A model generated the notes under the pieces. That model was not told where the DNA came from, did no database searches, and worked only from the letters and a program-made list of their open reading frames with translations. A program made the translations under genes and the position numbers. This document shows, piece after piece, positions 1 through 7,481 of a stretch of DNA of 34,174 nucleotides. This stretch comes from Coprothermobacterota bacterium (GTDB taxonomy: Bacteria > Caldisericota > JANLFM01): assembly GCA_026389455.1 (NCBI GenBank), contig JAPLHV010000033.1:1-34174 (forward strand), given 5' to 3'. The first letter of the stretch is position 1. Each line of letters begins with the position of its first letter.

Positions 1-30
1 CTCTGGGCAATGCCAGCGAAGGGAATAGGA
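1..30 (+). promoter_or_regulatory. TPP riboswitch (THI element), 3' part only
   Basis: The first 25 bases contain CTGGGCAATGCCAGCGAAGG, which matches the conserved 3' half of the thiamine pyrophosphate aptamer (known form CTGGATAATGCCAGCGTAGGGAA in enterobacterial thiM/thiC leaders). The 5' half, with the CUGAGA motif, lies outside the window. A terminator hairpin and thiT follow, so the element most likely turns off thiamine uptake when TPP is abundant. The motif is seen; ligand and mode of control are inferred from the family and the context. Confidence 0.85.
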
Positions 31-42
31 GAAGCTAGCCGG

Positions 43-65
43 CGCCCCGATTTCGGGGCGTTTTT
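43..65 (+). terminator. Intrinsic terminator, expression platform of the TPP riboswitch
   Basis: CGCCCCGA (43-50) pairs perfectly with TCGGGGCG (53-60) across a TT loop and is followed by TTTTT. It sits between the aptamer end and the thiT ribosome binding site (AAGGAGG, 72-78), the usual place for a TPP-controlled terminator. It is one of very few hairpins with a T-tract in this window. Confidence 0.85.
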
Positions 66-85
66 GGTCCCAAGGAGGATCTGAA

Positions 86-700
86 ATGGACCAGATTGGA
101 TCGATAGGCTGGATCACCTTGATCGCCTCCCTCTTGGTGGGAGTGGTCTTGCTTCTTTCCCGCCTGCGCGACTTCAAGACGCGGGACTGGGCAGAGCTGG
201 GTATGATGCTTGCCTTGGCTTTCGCCCTGAAGTTCTTCTCCTTCCAGTTCTTCGGCTGGCTGCGCATTTGGCCAAACGGGGGCGCCATCACGCTGGCCTC
301 GATGGTCCCTATCTTCTACCTAGCTTTGCGCCGAGGTTGGGCGGTGGGGGTCTTCGCTGGGATCCTTTTCGGCCTCTTCGACTTCCTCCTCAACCCCTTT
401 TTCTTCCACCCCGCCCAATTCCTGCTGGATTACCCACTGGCCTTCGGCGTCCTCGGCCTGGCCGGCCTCTGGCGGAAACAGTACATCCTCGGGATCGTCG
501 TAGGGGGTTTGGCTAGAATGACCTGTCATATTCTCTCCGGTGTCATCTTCTTTTCTAGCTATGCCCCGGCCGGGTGGAATCCCTGGCTTTACTCACTGGC
601 TTACAACGCCAGTTACATGCTGCCGGAGATCCTCATCTCGGTCGGGGTGATGGCACTCATTTGGCCACGCTTGCGATGGGTCAGCGAAGCCGCGCACTGA
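86..700 (+). CDS. thiT: Thiamine ECF transporter S component ThiT
   Basis: 204 aa, about six hydrophobic segments, close to the usual ThiT length of about 190. It is the membrane subunit that binds thiamine and works with a shared energy-coupling (ECF) module, which is not encoded here. Family features are visible: an early GGAITLASMVPI segment, then LDYPLAFGVLGLAGL, and a C-terminal stretch with HILSG and W-Y-S-AYN residues that form the thiamine site in known ThiT structures. The ATG at 86 has a strong AAGGAGG site 7 bases upstream. The TPP riboswitch and terminator just upstream support the substrate. The 3' end overlaps thiN by 25 bases. Confidence 0.92.
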   Translation: MDQIGSIGWITLIASLLVGVVLLLSRLRDFKTRDWAELGMMLALAFALKFFSFQFFGWLRIWPNGGAITLASMVPIFYLALRRGWAVGVFAGILFGLFDFLLNPFFFHPAQFLLDYPLAFGVLGLAGLWRKQYILGIVVGGLARMTCHILSGVIFFSSYAPAGWNPWLYSLAYNASYMLPEILISVGVMALIWPRLRWVSEAAH

Positions 701-1338
701 TCTTTCTGGCTGGGGAGCGGGTCTCTCCCGGTCGCTGGCAGCCGTTCTTGCCCGGATCCCTCTGTATCGCTGTCGATGCGGGGATGAAGGTTCTCTCACA
801 AATGCAGGTCGTCCCGGACGTGTTGCTTGGCGATTTCGACTCCCTGCCGCGGCAGGAACTGGTTGCTGCTATCGGAATGGTCCCCGAGTTGTACACCTAC
901 CCAACTGAAAAGGACCAGACCGACGGCGAGCTCGCGGTGGCCTACGCCTTGGAGCACAGCGCATCGGAAGTCGTCTTGGTGGGAGGGTGGGGGGGGCGAC
1001 CTGACCATGCGTTGGCCAATGTCCTTCTTCTTGCCCGACTGCAGGAAGGGGGAGGCGCTGGTTTCCTGCTGAACGAGGAGTCACGGATATACCTGGTCGG
1101 CGCCTCCCTCCACTTGCAGGGCGTTCCGGAGCAGATTTTCTCCCTGCTCCCGCTGTCCCCTTGTCATGGGGTGAGCGTGGAGGGCGGCTATTACCCGTTG
1201 CGCCAGGCCTGTCTCCGCCCAGGAGAGACGCGTGGCATCTCCAATCGATTCCTGGGGGGGGAGGTGACAGTGAGAGTAGAAAGCGGATTGCTGGTGGCAA
1301 TCCTTTTAGATCGAGAGGAGGAGCGAGGCGAAGGCTAG
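676..1338 (+). CDS. thiN: Thiamine pyrophosphokinase
   Basis: 220 aa. It transfers pyrophosphate from ATP to thiamine, making the TPP cofactor in the cytoplasm. Motifs fit the TPK family: DAGMKVL near residue 35, [12 protein letters not shown], the short [12 protein letters not shown] segment and [17 protein letters not shown]. The frame is open upstream to 574, but the ATG at 676 gives the normal family N-terminus ([14 protein letters not shown]) and a 25-base overlap with thiT, so I chose it. No strong ribosome site precedes it, suggesting coupling to thiT and the same riboswitch control. Its stop overlaps the rpmB stop tail to tail in the palindrome CTAG (1335-1338), leaving no room for a dedicated terminator. 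Confidence 0.92.
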   Translation: MGQRSRALIFLAGERVSPGRWQPFLPGSLCIAVDAGMKVLSQMQVVPDVLLGDFDSLPRQELVAAIGMVPELYTYPTEKDQTDGELAVAYALEHSASEVVLVGGWGGRPDHALANVLLLARLQEGGGAGFLLNEESRIYLVGASLHLQGVPEQIFSLLPLSPCHGVSVEGGYYPLRQACLRPGETRGISNRFLGGEVTVRVESGLLVAILLDREEERGEG

Positions 1339-1520
1339 ACGACCTTCACCTTCCCTGCCTTCAGGCACTTGGTGCAGACTCGGATTCTCTGAACCTTGGA
1401 GCCGACGACCGTTTTCACCTTCTGCAGGTTGGGATTCCAGACGCGTTTGGTGCGAACATGGGAGTGGCTGACGTTGCAACCGCTTGAGGGCCCTTTGCCG
1501 CACACTTCACACTTAGCCAT
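1335..1520 (-). CDS. rpmB: 50S ribosomal protein L28, zinc-binding form
   Basis: 61 aa, the normal size. It begins MAKCEVCGK and contains [18 protein letters not shown], both typical of L28. Two cysteine pairs (C4/C7 and C49/C52) form a zinc ribbon, so this is the C+ paralogue type. The frame stays open upstream to 1673, but the ATG at 1520 with GGAGA a few bases before it gives the family start. It is transcribed alone, divergent from the yloU operon, from a promoter at 1593-1621, and its leader contains a copy of the dispersed repeat. It converges with thiN. Confidence 0.95.
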   Translation of the reverse strand: MAKCEVCGKGPSSGCNVSHSHVRTKRVWNPNLQKVKTVVGSKVQRIRVCTKCLKAGKVKVV

Positions 1521-1573
1521 CACGATTCTCCTTGCCGGCTTAAATTCTGACGGATACATCCTGCCGCAGCTAG

Positions 1574-1592
1574 ACACCCCCCGGCAGGGTGT
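1574..1592 (+). repeat. Dispersed repeat, terminal unit (with a degenerate unit before it)
   Basis: ACACCCCCCGGCAGGGTGT is a terminal-type unit of the window-wide 18-bp repeat. The preceding CCGCAGCTAGAC (1563-1574) looks like a degraded internal unit. ACACCC and GGGTGT can pair, so it may form a small hairpin. It lies at or just after the predicted rpmB transcription start, within the rpmB leader. Confidence 0.7.
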
Positions 1593-1621
1593 AAAGTAAC
1601 ACATCGCACCTTGGTTGGCAA
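1593..1621 (-). promoter_or_regulatory. Predicted sigma70 promoter of rpmB
   Basis: Read on the minus strand: -35 TTGCCA (1621-1616), 17-base spacer, -10 TACTTT (1598-1593). The -35 box lies back to back on the same bases as the -35 of the divergent yloU promoter. Confidence 0.55.
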
Positions 1622-1644
1622 ACACGGAACCGCTCTGATAGAAT
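1615..1644 (+). promoter_or_regulatory. Predicted sigma70 promoter of the yloU-fakA-recG operon
   Basis: -35 TTGGCA (1615-1620), 18-base spacer, -10 TAGAAT (1639-1644). The expected start of transcription is about 1651, only a few bases before the ATG at 1654, so the message would be leaderless or nearly so. Confidence 0.55.
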
Positions 1645-1653
1645 CTTTTCGTT

Positions 1654-2001
1654 ATGGAGACACGGATCGGCAAGGTTTACCTAACGAGGGAAGCGCTAAT
1701 TAAGATTGCCGGCTATGCCACGACGGAGTGTTACGGTGTGGTGGCGATGGCCAAGAAGACTCCCAATGATCTGCTGCGCTACCTGCTCAAGCGCGAGAAT
1801 ATCGCCCAGGGAGTGGAGTTGAAGATGACCGGCCAGGGTATCCACTTGACGGTCAACGTGATCCTCGAGTTAGGCATCCGTCTTTCCGAAGTGGTGCGCA
1901 ACATTCAGGAACAGGTGGCATTCCGCATCAAGAGCATGGCTCATCTCGAGAACCTCTCGATCGACATTATCGTCTGCAATGTGAGGATCCATGAAGAATG
2001 A
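1654..2001 (+). CDS. Asp23/Gls24 family protein (YloU-like)
   Basis: 115 aa, a typical size for the DUF322/Asp23 family. These are small proteins linked to the cell envelope in Bacillota, with no known catalysis. The N-terminus ([18 protein letters not shown]), then [10 protein letters not shown] and the C-terminal half with [14 protein letters not shown] fit the family. It precedes fakA with an 11-base overlap, the conserved yloU-yloV pair of Bacillota. No Shine-Dalgarno sequence is visible before the ATG at 1654, and the predicted promoter would start transcription almost at the ATG. The exact role is unknown. Confidence 0.88.
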   Translation: METRIGKVYLTREALIKIAGYATTECYGVVAMAKKTPNDLLRYLLKRENIAQGVELKMTGQGIHLTVNVILELGIRLSEVVRNIQEQVAFRIKSMAHLENLSIDIIVCNVRIHEE

Positions 2002-3625
2002 GGAAGAGGGGGCGCTCGCCAGCCGGACTGAGTTGACCTGCAACGAGTTGATGCAGCTTCTGGAGGCTGCTGCCGCTCATCTGGAACGAAACAAAGAAGC
2101 CATCAACGCACTGAACGTCTTTCCTGTCCCTGATGGGGATACGGGAACCAATATGTTGCTCACGTTGCAGTCCACTCTGGACGAGCTGCGCCGCTCTCCG
2201 TTACGCTCGATGCGGGAATTTGCCGAGGCGACCACTCGGGGCTCCCTATTGGGCGCTCGAGGGAACTCCGGAGTGATCCTCTCTCAGCTCTTCCGTGGAC
2301 TTTGCCGCTCTTTCGACTCCAAAGAGACAATTACCACTCATGATCTGGCGGAAGCCTTTGTCGAAGCCTCTCGCACAGCCTACAAGGCCGTGATGAAACC
2401 AGTGGAAGGAACCATGCTGACAGTGGCCCGAGAAGCCGGCCAGACCGCGCTCTTGGTCCAGGACGAGACTCGTATTGACCACTTCTTAGCGGCCGTGCTG
2501 CATTCCGCTCGACGCACTTTGGCCAACACCCCCAACCTGTTGCCGATCCTGCGCGAGGCTGGGGTGGTCGATTCCGGCGGGAGCGGCCTGGTTTTCCTGC
2601 TGGAAGGCGCGCTGGCCTGCTTGCGCGGGGAGCGTCCGGAAACGCATGGCTTGACCGCACAAGCCTCCTTCGACAATGAGGAAGCCTTCGCCGAAGAGCT
2701 GAACTTCCGCTATGATATCCAGTTTCTCCTTCGTGACTGCCATTTCAATCGTCGAGAGGTGGAGGAGCGTTTGACCCCCCTGGGCGATTCGCTGTTGGTG
2801 ATTGGGGATCCGGCCCTCCTGCGGGTCCACGTCCACAGCAACCAACCAGCCCAGGTATTGGATTTGGCTTCCCGGATCGGAACCCTCGACCAGGTCGCCA
2901 TGGAGGATATGCTGCAGCAGCACCAAGATTTCAAGGAGAAAGGGAAAACCCCGCCCCCCCGAGGCGTCGCCCTGGCCGTGGTAGCCGCCGGAGCTGGTTT
3001 CGAGGAGATCTTCACGAGCTTAGGCGTGGCCAAGTTGATTCCAGGCGGGCAATCGATGAACCCTTCCACCAAAGATATCCTCAACGCCATCGATGACGGC
3101 GAATGCCAAGAGTGGGTAATTTTACCCAACAACAGTAACGTCATCGGCGCAGCCCTCCAAGCTAAGAGCATCTCCCGAAAGAAGCTTTCCGTGATTCCTA
3201 CTCACAACCTGCCCCAGGGCATATCGGCTTGCCTGGCCTACAGCGAGGACTGCACCCTGGAGGAGAATGCAGTGAAGATGGAGCGGGCTATTAAGCGGGT
3301 GCATTGCGGCGAGATCACGTACGCTGTACGCGAGGGCTGTGTCAATGGAGTGACCTTCCAAGTTGGCGAGGTCATCGGCTTGGTGGACGATGAGCTGATG
3401 GAAGTAGGGGAGGATCCGGGTGCAGTAAGCTGCAGTGTGGTTCGAAAGCTGATCGAGCGGACTCATCCCGAAGTGGTGGTGACGCTCTACCGCGGAGAGG
3501 AAGCTGCCGAAGAAGAGGCTGAAGAGCTGCGGGACCAGTTGGCCGCGGAGTTCCCCCGAGCGGAGTTTGAGCAGCACTACGGCGGACAGCCCTTCTACTT
3601 TTACATCATCTCCCTCGAGGAGTGA
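1991..3625 (+). CDS. fakA: DAK domain protein, fatty acid kinase ATP-binding subunit (FakA/YloV)
   Basis: 544 aa, matching the roughly 550 aa FakA family. FakA uses ATP to phosphorylate exogenous fatty acids held by FakB (DegV) proteins, feeding membrane lipid synthesis. The N-terminal DhaL-like domain (about residues 10-210) shows the nucleotide and magnesium motif NVFPVPDGDTGTNM, then GARGNSGVILSQLFRG, GTMLTVAREA and VDSGGSGLVFLLEG. The central and C-terminal domains, with PNNSNV near residue 378, are also family-typical. ATG at 1991 overlaps yloU by 11 bases; the stop overlaps the recG GTG by four. No FakB is in the window. The specific function is inferred from the family. Confidence 0.9.
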   Translation: MKNEEEGALASRTELTCNELMQLLEAAAAHLERNKEAINALNVFPVPDGDTGTNMLLTLQSTLDELRRSPLRSMREFAEATTRGSLLGARGNSGVILSQLFRGLCRSFDSKETITTHDLAEAFVEASRTAYKAVMKPVEGTMLTVAREAGQTALLVQDETRIDHFLAAVLHSARRTLANTPNLLPILREAGVVDSGGSGLVFLLEGALACLRGERPETHGLTAQASFDNEEAFAEELNFRYDIQFLLRDCHFNRREVEERLTPLGDSLLVIGDPALLRVHVHSNQPAQVLDLASRIGTLDQVAMEDMLQQHQDFKEKGKTPPPRGVALAVVAAGAGFEEIFTSLGVAKLIPGGQSMNPSTKDILNAIDDGECQEWVILPNNSNVIGAALQAKSISRKKLSVIPTHNLPQGISACLAYSEDCTLEENAVKMERAIKRVHCGEITYAVREGCVNGVTFQVGEVIGLVDDELMEVGEDPGAVSCSVVRKLIERTHPEVVVTLYRGEEAAEEEAEELRDQLAAEFPRAEFEQHYGGQPFYFYIISLEE

Positions 3626-5712
3626 GCGCTCTCTCCTGGGCTGACCTGAACCAGCCGGTCCGTTTCATCAAAGGATTCGGCCCAGTTCGCGCCGAGACAC
3701 TGGCCAAGGTTGGGGTCGAGACACTACTGGATTTGCTTGGCTACTACCCTCGGGCTTATCAAGACCGCCGATTTCTCGTCCCGATCCCACTCCTCGGCGA
3801 CGGCCAGGTGGCCACCATCCAGGGAGTGGTGCGAGCCAGCGGGGAGTCGCGACCACGCCCCGGCCTGCGCTTGCTGAAGGTGGTTCTCGACGACGGCCGC
3901 GGCAAAGCCGAGCTCACCTGGTACAACCAGCCCTACCTGAAGAAAGAGTTTCCACCCGGGCGCGAGTTGATCGTCTCCGGCAAGGTGACGCGCCGCTATG
4001 GCGCGGTTCAACTGAACACCCCCGACTGGGAGCCGGTCGACGAGGACCGCGACCCTCTCCACAGCGGGCGCATCGTCCCGATCTACCCACTCACCGCCGG
4101 TCTGGGTCAGCGAGGTTTCCGCGCCAAGATGAGAGATGTGGTGGACCGCTACGCCGCCTTCCTCCCCGAGTTCCTCCCTCCCTCCATCCTCAAGGAAGAG
4201 CGCCTTCTGCCATGGAAGGAAGCATTGGCGGCCATTCACTTCCCGGAGGACGACGGGCGATTGGAACAGGCCCGGGAGCGGCTGGCCTTCGAGGAGTTGT
4301 TCCTTTTGCAGCTTGGGTTCGCCCTGCGTTGGCATGGACGCAAAGAAGAGAAGGGGATCGCTTTCGAGGTAGAAGGGCCGCTGCTGGAGCAGTTCACCGG
4401 CAGCCTGCCCTACCGATTGACGGAAGGTCAAGCCCAGGCCCTAGAAGAGTTGAAGCGTGAACTGCGCTCGCCCAAGCCGATGAATCGTCTGCTGCAAGGG
4501 GAGGTTGGCTCGGGCAAGACGGCGCTCGCCGTCTATGCCATCCTGGCGGCGGTACAATCCGGCTACCAGGCTGCTTTGATGGCGCCTACCGAGATCCTCG
4601 CCGGCCAGAACTATATGGTGCTGCGCTCTTTCCTGCACGGTATCCCCGCTCAGATGGCTTTGCTCACCAGCTCCACCAAGAGCAAAGAACGAGTCACCCT
4701 GCTGGAAGGGTTGGCTGATGGTTCTATACAGATCGTCGTGGGGACTCATGCCTTGCTCGAGGAGGGAGTCCGCTTTCGCCATCTGGGGCTGGTGGTGATT
4801 GATGAGCAGCACCGCTTTGGCGTAATGCAGCGCAAGCTCTTGCGTGCGAAAGGAGCCAGCCCGGACGTGCTGGTGCTGACCGCCACCCCAATCCCACGCA
4901 GTTTGGCCCTCACCCTTTATGGAGACCTGGACGTGAGCACCATCCAAGGATTGCCGGCTAACCGGCAGCCAATCACGACCTACTTGATGGCCAAGGAGCG
5001 AATTGAAGAGGTGTACCAATTCATCCGCCGCGAGGTCGGTGAGGGAGGACAAACTTATATTGTTTGTCCCTTGGTGGAAGAGAAGGAGAGAGCCGAGGAG
5101 CTGGCAGCGCGTGCTGCCACCAGCTTAATGAAAGACCTCCAGTCCAGCGTCTTCCCCGATCTCAGCCTGGGCCTGCTGCACGGGCGAATGGGAGGGAATG
5201 AGAAGGAGGCGGTCATGGCCGACTTCAAGGAGAGGCGAATCCAAGTTTTGGTGAGCACCACGGTGGTGGAGGTAGGGGTGGATGTGCCGAACGCCAATCT
5301 GATGGTCATCTGGGACGCCGACCGTTTCGGCTTGGCTCAACTGCACCAGTTGCGCGGACGGGTCGGGCGGGGAGAGCGCAAGTCATACTGCGTCCTCTTA
5401 GCTAACCCAAAAAGCGAGGAGGCGCGGCGACGTTTGGAGGTGATGGTCTCCACCCAGGACGGTTTCGCGATCTCAGCCGAGGACTTGAAGATTCGTGGGC
5501 CGGGGGAGTTCTTTGGCACCCAACAGTCCGGAAGCTTTGATCTAAGGCTGGTTAACCTTTTCGACCCGAGCGCCTACAAGTTGCTTGACAGGGCTCGCGA
5601 GGCCGCTTTCCGCCTGGCCCAGGATCCGCGTTGGCTAGAAGTTTACCCTTTGCTAAGGCAGCTTTTGACGAAACGCTTCCCGATGGGCAATGATTTGCCT
5701 CAGGTGGGCTGA
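3622..5712 (+). CDS. recG: ATP-dependent DNA helicase RecG
   Basis: 696 aa, full length. RecG reverses stalled replication forks and branch-migrates Holliday junctions. It has the N-terminal wedge/OB region (GFGPVRAETLAKVGV, GYYPRAYQDR), the Walker A motif GEVGSGKTALA, a DEQH Walker B box in VVIDEQHRFGVMQRKLL, motif III TATPIPRSLALTLYGDL, and the C-terminal helicase motifs VVEVGVDVPNA and QLRGRVGRG. The start is GTG at 3622, overlapping fakA in GTGA. The stop overlaps the rsmD start in TGATG. With ruvABC on the other strand and recN at the right edge, the window is rich in recombination genes. Confidence 0.97.
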   Translation: MSALSWADLNQPVRFIKGFGPVRAETLAKVGVETLLDLLGYYPRAYQDRRFLVPIPLLGDGQVATIQGVVRASGESRPRPGLRLLKVVLDDGRGKAELTWYNQPYLKKEFPPGRELIVSGKVTRRYGAVQLNTPDWEPVDEDRDPLHSGRIVPIYPLTAGLGQRGFRAKMRDVVDRYAAFLPEFLPPSILKEERLLPWKEALAAIHFPEDDGRLEQARERLAFEELFLLQLGFALRWHGRKEEKGIAFEVEGPLLEQFTGSLPYRLTEGQAQALEELKRELRSPKPMNRLLQGEVGSGKTALAVYAILAAVQSGYQAALMAPTEILAGQNYMVLRSFLHGIPAQMALLTSSTKSKERVTLLEGLADGSIQIVVGTHALLEEGVRFRHLGLVVIDEQHRFGVMQRKLLRAKGASPDVLVLTATPIPRSLALTLYGDLDVSTIQGLPANRQPITTYLMAKERIEEVYQFIRREVGEGGQTYIVCPLVEEKERAEELAARAATSLMKDLQSSVFPDLSLGLLHGRMGGNEKEAVMADFKERRIQVLVSTTVVEVGVDVPNANLMVIWDADRFGLAQLHQLRGRVGRGERKSYCVLLANPKSEEARRRLEVMVSTQDGFAISAEDLKIRGPGEFFGTQQSGSFDLRLVNLFDPSAYKLLDRAREAAFRLAQDPRWLEVYPLLRQLLTKRFPMGNDLPQVG

Positions 5713-6254
5713 TGCGCATTTATTCCGGCTCCGAAAAAGGCCGGCGTCTTCATTCCAGGCGCAGCCCGGGCTTGCGCCCAACTTCGGACAAGGTCAAGGA
5801 AGCGCTTTTCAACATCCTCGCCGGCCGGGTAGCAGGCGCTTCCTTTCTCGACCTCTTTGCCGGCACCGGCAACATCGGTTTAGAGGCGCTCAGCCGGGGC
5901 GCCGCTCTTTGCGTCTTCGTCGAACGGTCGCGAGCCGGCCTAGCTCTTCTGCGCCGGAATTTGCAATCTACCGGCCTCGTGGGGACGGTGCTGGCCATGG
6001 AAGTGAAGACCGCTCTGGTGCGGCTGGAGGAGAAAGGCCTGCGCTTTCGACTGGTCTTTCTCGACCCCCCCTATGAGCGCGGGCTGATCGCGCCAACTTT
6101 GACGGCTCTGGATCGTTCTTCCTTGTTGGAAGCTGGTGCTATAATCGTCGCAGAACATTCCTTGCGAGAGGAGGCCGGTGCGCTCGGCTTGTCTAAGATT
6201 CGTACCTACCGCTACGGAGATACCGCCCTTACCCTTTGGCAGCAATCCGGATGA
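5712..6254 (+). CDS. rsmD: 16S rRNA (guanine(966)-N2)-methyltransferase RsmD
   Basis: 180 aa, the usual length. It methylates G966 of 16S rRNA using S-adenosylmethionine. Visible motifs: SAM-binding DLFAGTGNIGLEALSRGA (about residues 47-64) and catalytic DPPY in VFLDPPYERG. The N-terminus MRIYSGSEKGRRLH and TSDKVKEALFNIL are typical. ATG at 5712 shares a base with the recG stop; the stop overlaps the coaD ATG in ATGA. The rsmD-coaD pair is widely conserved. Confidence 0.95.
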   Translation: MRIYSGSEKGRRLHSRRSPGLRPTSDKVKEALFNILAGRVAGASFLDLFAGTGNIGLEALSRGAALCVFVERSRAGLALLRRNLQSTGLVGTVLAMEVKTALVRLEEKGLRFRLVFLDPPYERGLIAPTLTALDRSSLLEAGAIIVAEHSLREEAGALGLSKIRTYRYGDTALTLWQQSG

Positions 6255-6745
6255 GAAAAAAACGGGCCGTCGTTCCCGGCAGCTTTGATCCAGTTACTTA
6301 CGGTCATCTGGATATCATCGAGCGCGCCCAGGCCATCTTCGACGAGGTAGTCGTGGCGGTCATTGAGAACCGCGCCAAGAACCAGCTATTTGATCTATCG
6401 GAACGGGCTGAGATGCTTCGCGATGAAGTTGGACGATGGCCCACGGTGAGCGTTGACACATTCTCCGGATTACTCGTAGAGTATATGAAGAAAGAGAGGG
6501 CGCAAATCATCGTGCGCGGGTTGCGGGTAATGTCCGACTTCGAGTATGAATTGCAATTGGCGCTGATCAACCACGAGCTGGCCCCAGAAGTGGAGACGTT
6601 TTTTCTTGCCGCATCGGGGCGGTATTCGTTTCTTAGTTCGAGAGTGGTCAAAGAGATCGCCTCCTATGGTGGGCCAGTGGCGGAGTTTGTCCCGCCGAAA
6701 GTAGAGGCCAGGCTGAAAAAAAAATACCTGTTGGAAAGGGGTTAG
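6251..6745 (+). CDS. coaD: Pantetheine-phosphate adenylyltransferase
   Basis: 164 aa, normal for CoaD. It makes dephospho-CoA from 4'-phosphopantetheine and ATP, the penultimate step of CoA synthesis. The nucleotidyltransferase motif is AVVPGSFDPVTYGHLDII with T16 and H19 (TxGH), and the C-terminal signature is YSFLSSRVVKEIASYGG. A TTG start at 6236 is possible, but ATG at 6251 gives the four-base ATGA overlap with rsmD and the family N-terminus (MRKKRAVVPGSFDP), so I chose it. Confidence 0.95.
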   Translation: MRKKRAVVPGSFDPVTYGHLDIIERAQAIFDEVVVAVIENRAKNQLFDLSERAEMLRDEVGRWPTVSVDTFSGLLVEYMKKERAQIIVRGLRVMSDFEYELQLALINHELAPEVETFFLAASGRYSFLSSRVVKEIASYGGPVAEFVPPKVEARLKKKYLLERG

Positions 6746-6748
6746 GCA

Positions 6749-7237
6749 ATGGGCGTCTTAGAGCTTCTGGATGACATCGAGAACCTCATCGATCAGGGTA
6801 AGAAAATCCCGTTCACTCATAATGTCACCATCAAGATGGATCGAATGTTGGAGCTTCTCGACCAGATCCGTGAGAGCTTCCCGGAGGAGCTCTCTCAAGC
6901 CAAGTGGATTCTCCAGGAGCGCAAGAAGATGCTGGAGGAAGGGCAGCAGGAGGCTGACCGGTTGGTCCAGCAAGCCCGTGTCCAGGCGCAGGCGATGGTC
7001 TCCGAATCGGATATATTGCAGCAAGCTGAGACGAAGAGCAAAGAGATCTTGGAGCGTCGGGGGGAGGAAGCTCGCGCCTTGAAGCGCGACGCCGAGGCTT
7101 ATGCCGAGGCGATGCTGGCTAAGCTGGAGGGAGTCTTAGATAAGGCCTTGTCTACTGTCAAGGCCGGAAAGAGCCAACTGCGTTCCTCGTTGCAGAGTGC
7201 GGGTTCAAACGTATCAGGAAAACCGTCCAACGCTTGA
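6749..7237 (+). CDS. Coiled-coil protein linked to coaD (function unknown)
   Basis: 162 aa, soluble, strongly helical and charged. About residues 45-140 are rich in Q, E, K, R and A (ILQERKKMLEEGQQEADRLV and following), as in a long coiled coil of the ATP synthase b-subunit or DivIVA type. Conserved unnamed proteins of this kind often follow coaD in Clostridia and are sometimes labelled 'ATPase', but no nucleotide motif is visible. ATG at 6749 has GAAAGGGG (6734-6741) upstream and is three bases after coaD. The TGA stop at 7235-7237 falls inside the first bases of a dispersed-repeat array, so the end of the protein may have been set by the repeat. Confidence 0.75.
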   Translation: MGVLELLDDIENLIDQGKKIPFTHNVTIKMDRMLELLDQIRESFPEELSQAKWILQERKKMLEEGQQEADRLVQQARVQAQAMVSESDILQQAETKSKEILERRGEEARALKRDAEAYAEAMLAKLEGVLDKALSTVKAGKSQLRSSLQSAGSNVSGKPSNA

Positions 7238-7293
7238 TAGTCCCCGGCAGCTTGACAGCCCCCGGCAGCTTGACAGCTCCCGGCAGGGTGTCC
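7233..7293 (+). repeat. Dispersed 18-bp repeat array, 3 units
   Basis: Units start at about 7237, 7255 and 7273, each with a core near CCCCGGCAGCTTGACAG; the last ends GGCAGGGTGTCC, the shared terminal motif. The leading CTTGATAG (7233-7240) matches the tail of a unit and contains the stop codon of the upstream gene. The array lies between that gene and the 3' end of the 6S RNA on the other strand. Confidence 0.85.
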
Positions 7294-7299
7294 CGGCGA

Positions 7300-7475
7300 A
7301 GAACACGGAACCCCACCGTGCCGTGTGAAGAAGTGGTTTTGAACCTGTTTTTGCAGGTGGGCTTCTTAACTGAGATGAGAGAGGGACAGCTCCCGTCAGC
7401 CTCAGATCAGATCCCCGGGGTTTAAGTGTTGGCTCAAACCGTTGTGCCTCTTCATCACTAACACAGCAGGGTAGC
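7300..7475 (-). ncRNA. ssrS: Probable 6S RNA
   Basis: No protein gene fits 7238-7481. On the minus strand the segment folds like a 6S RNA: CTGTGT near the 5' end (about 7466) pairs with ACACGG near the 3' end (about 7322), with CCC/GGG pairing further out. A 3'-arm hairpin forms from GAAGCCC...ACCTG-CAAAAA-CAGGT...CACTTC. The strand also contains GTGTTAGTGATG and GGTTTGAGCCAACACTTAA, which resemble conserved parts of Bacillota 6S RNAs as I recall them. It follows hisS on the same strand; in Bacillus subtilis bsrA (6S-1) likewise follows hisS-aspS. 6S RNA binds sigma70 RNA polymerase and down-regulates transcription in stationary phase. Ends are approximate. Confidence 0.7.
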
Positions 7476-7481
7476 CATATC

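Noticed and set aside
869-1300. Minus-strand 143-codon frame opposite thiN
   Set aside because: Arginine- and proline-rich composition typical of an antisense frame in GC-rich DNA; no motif.
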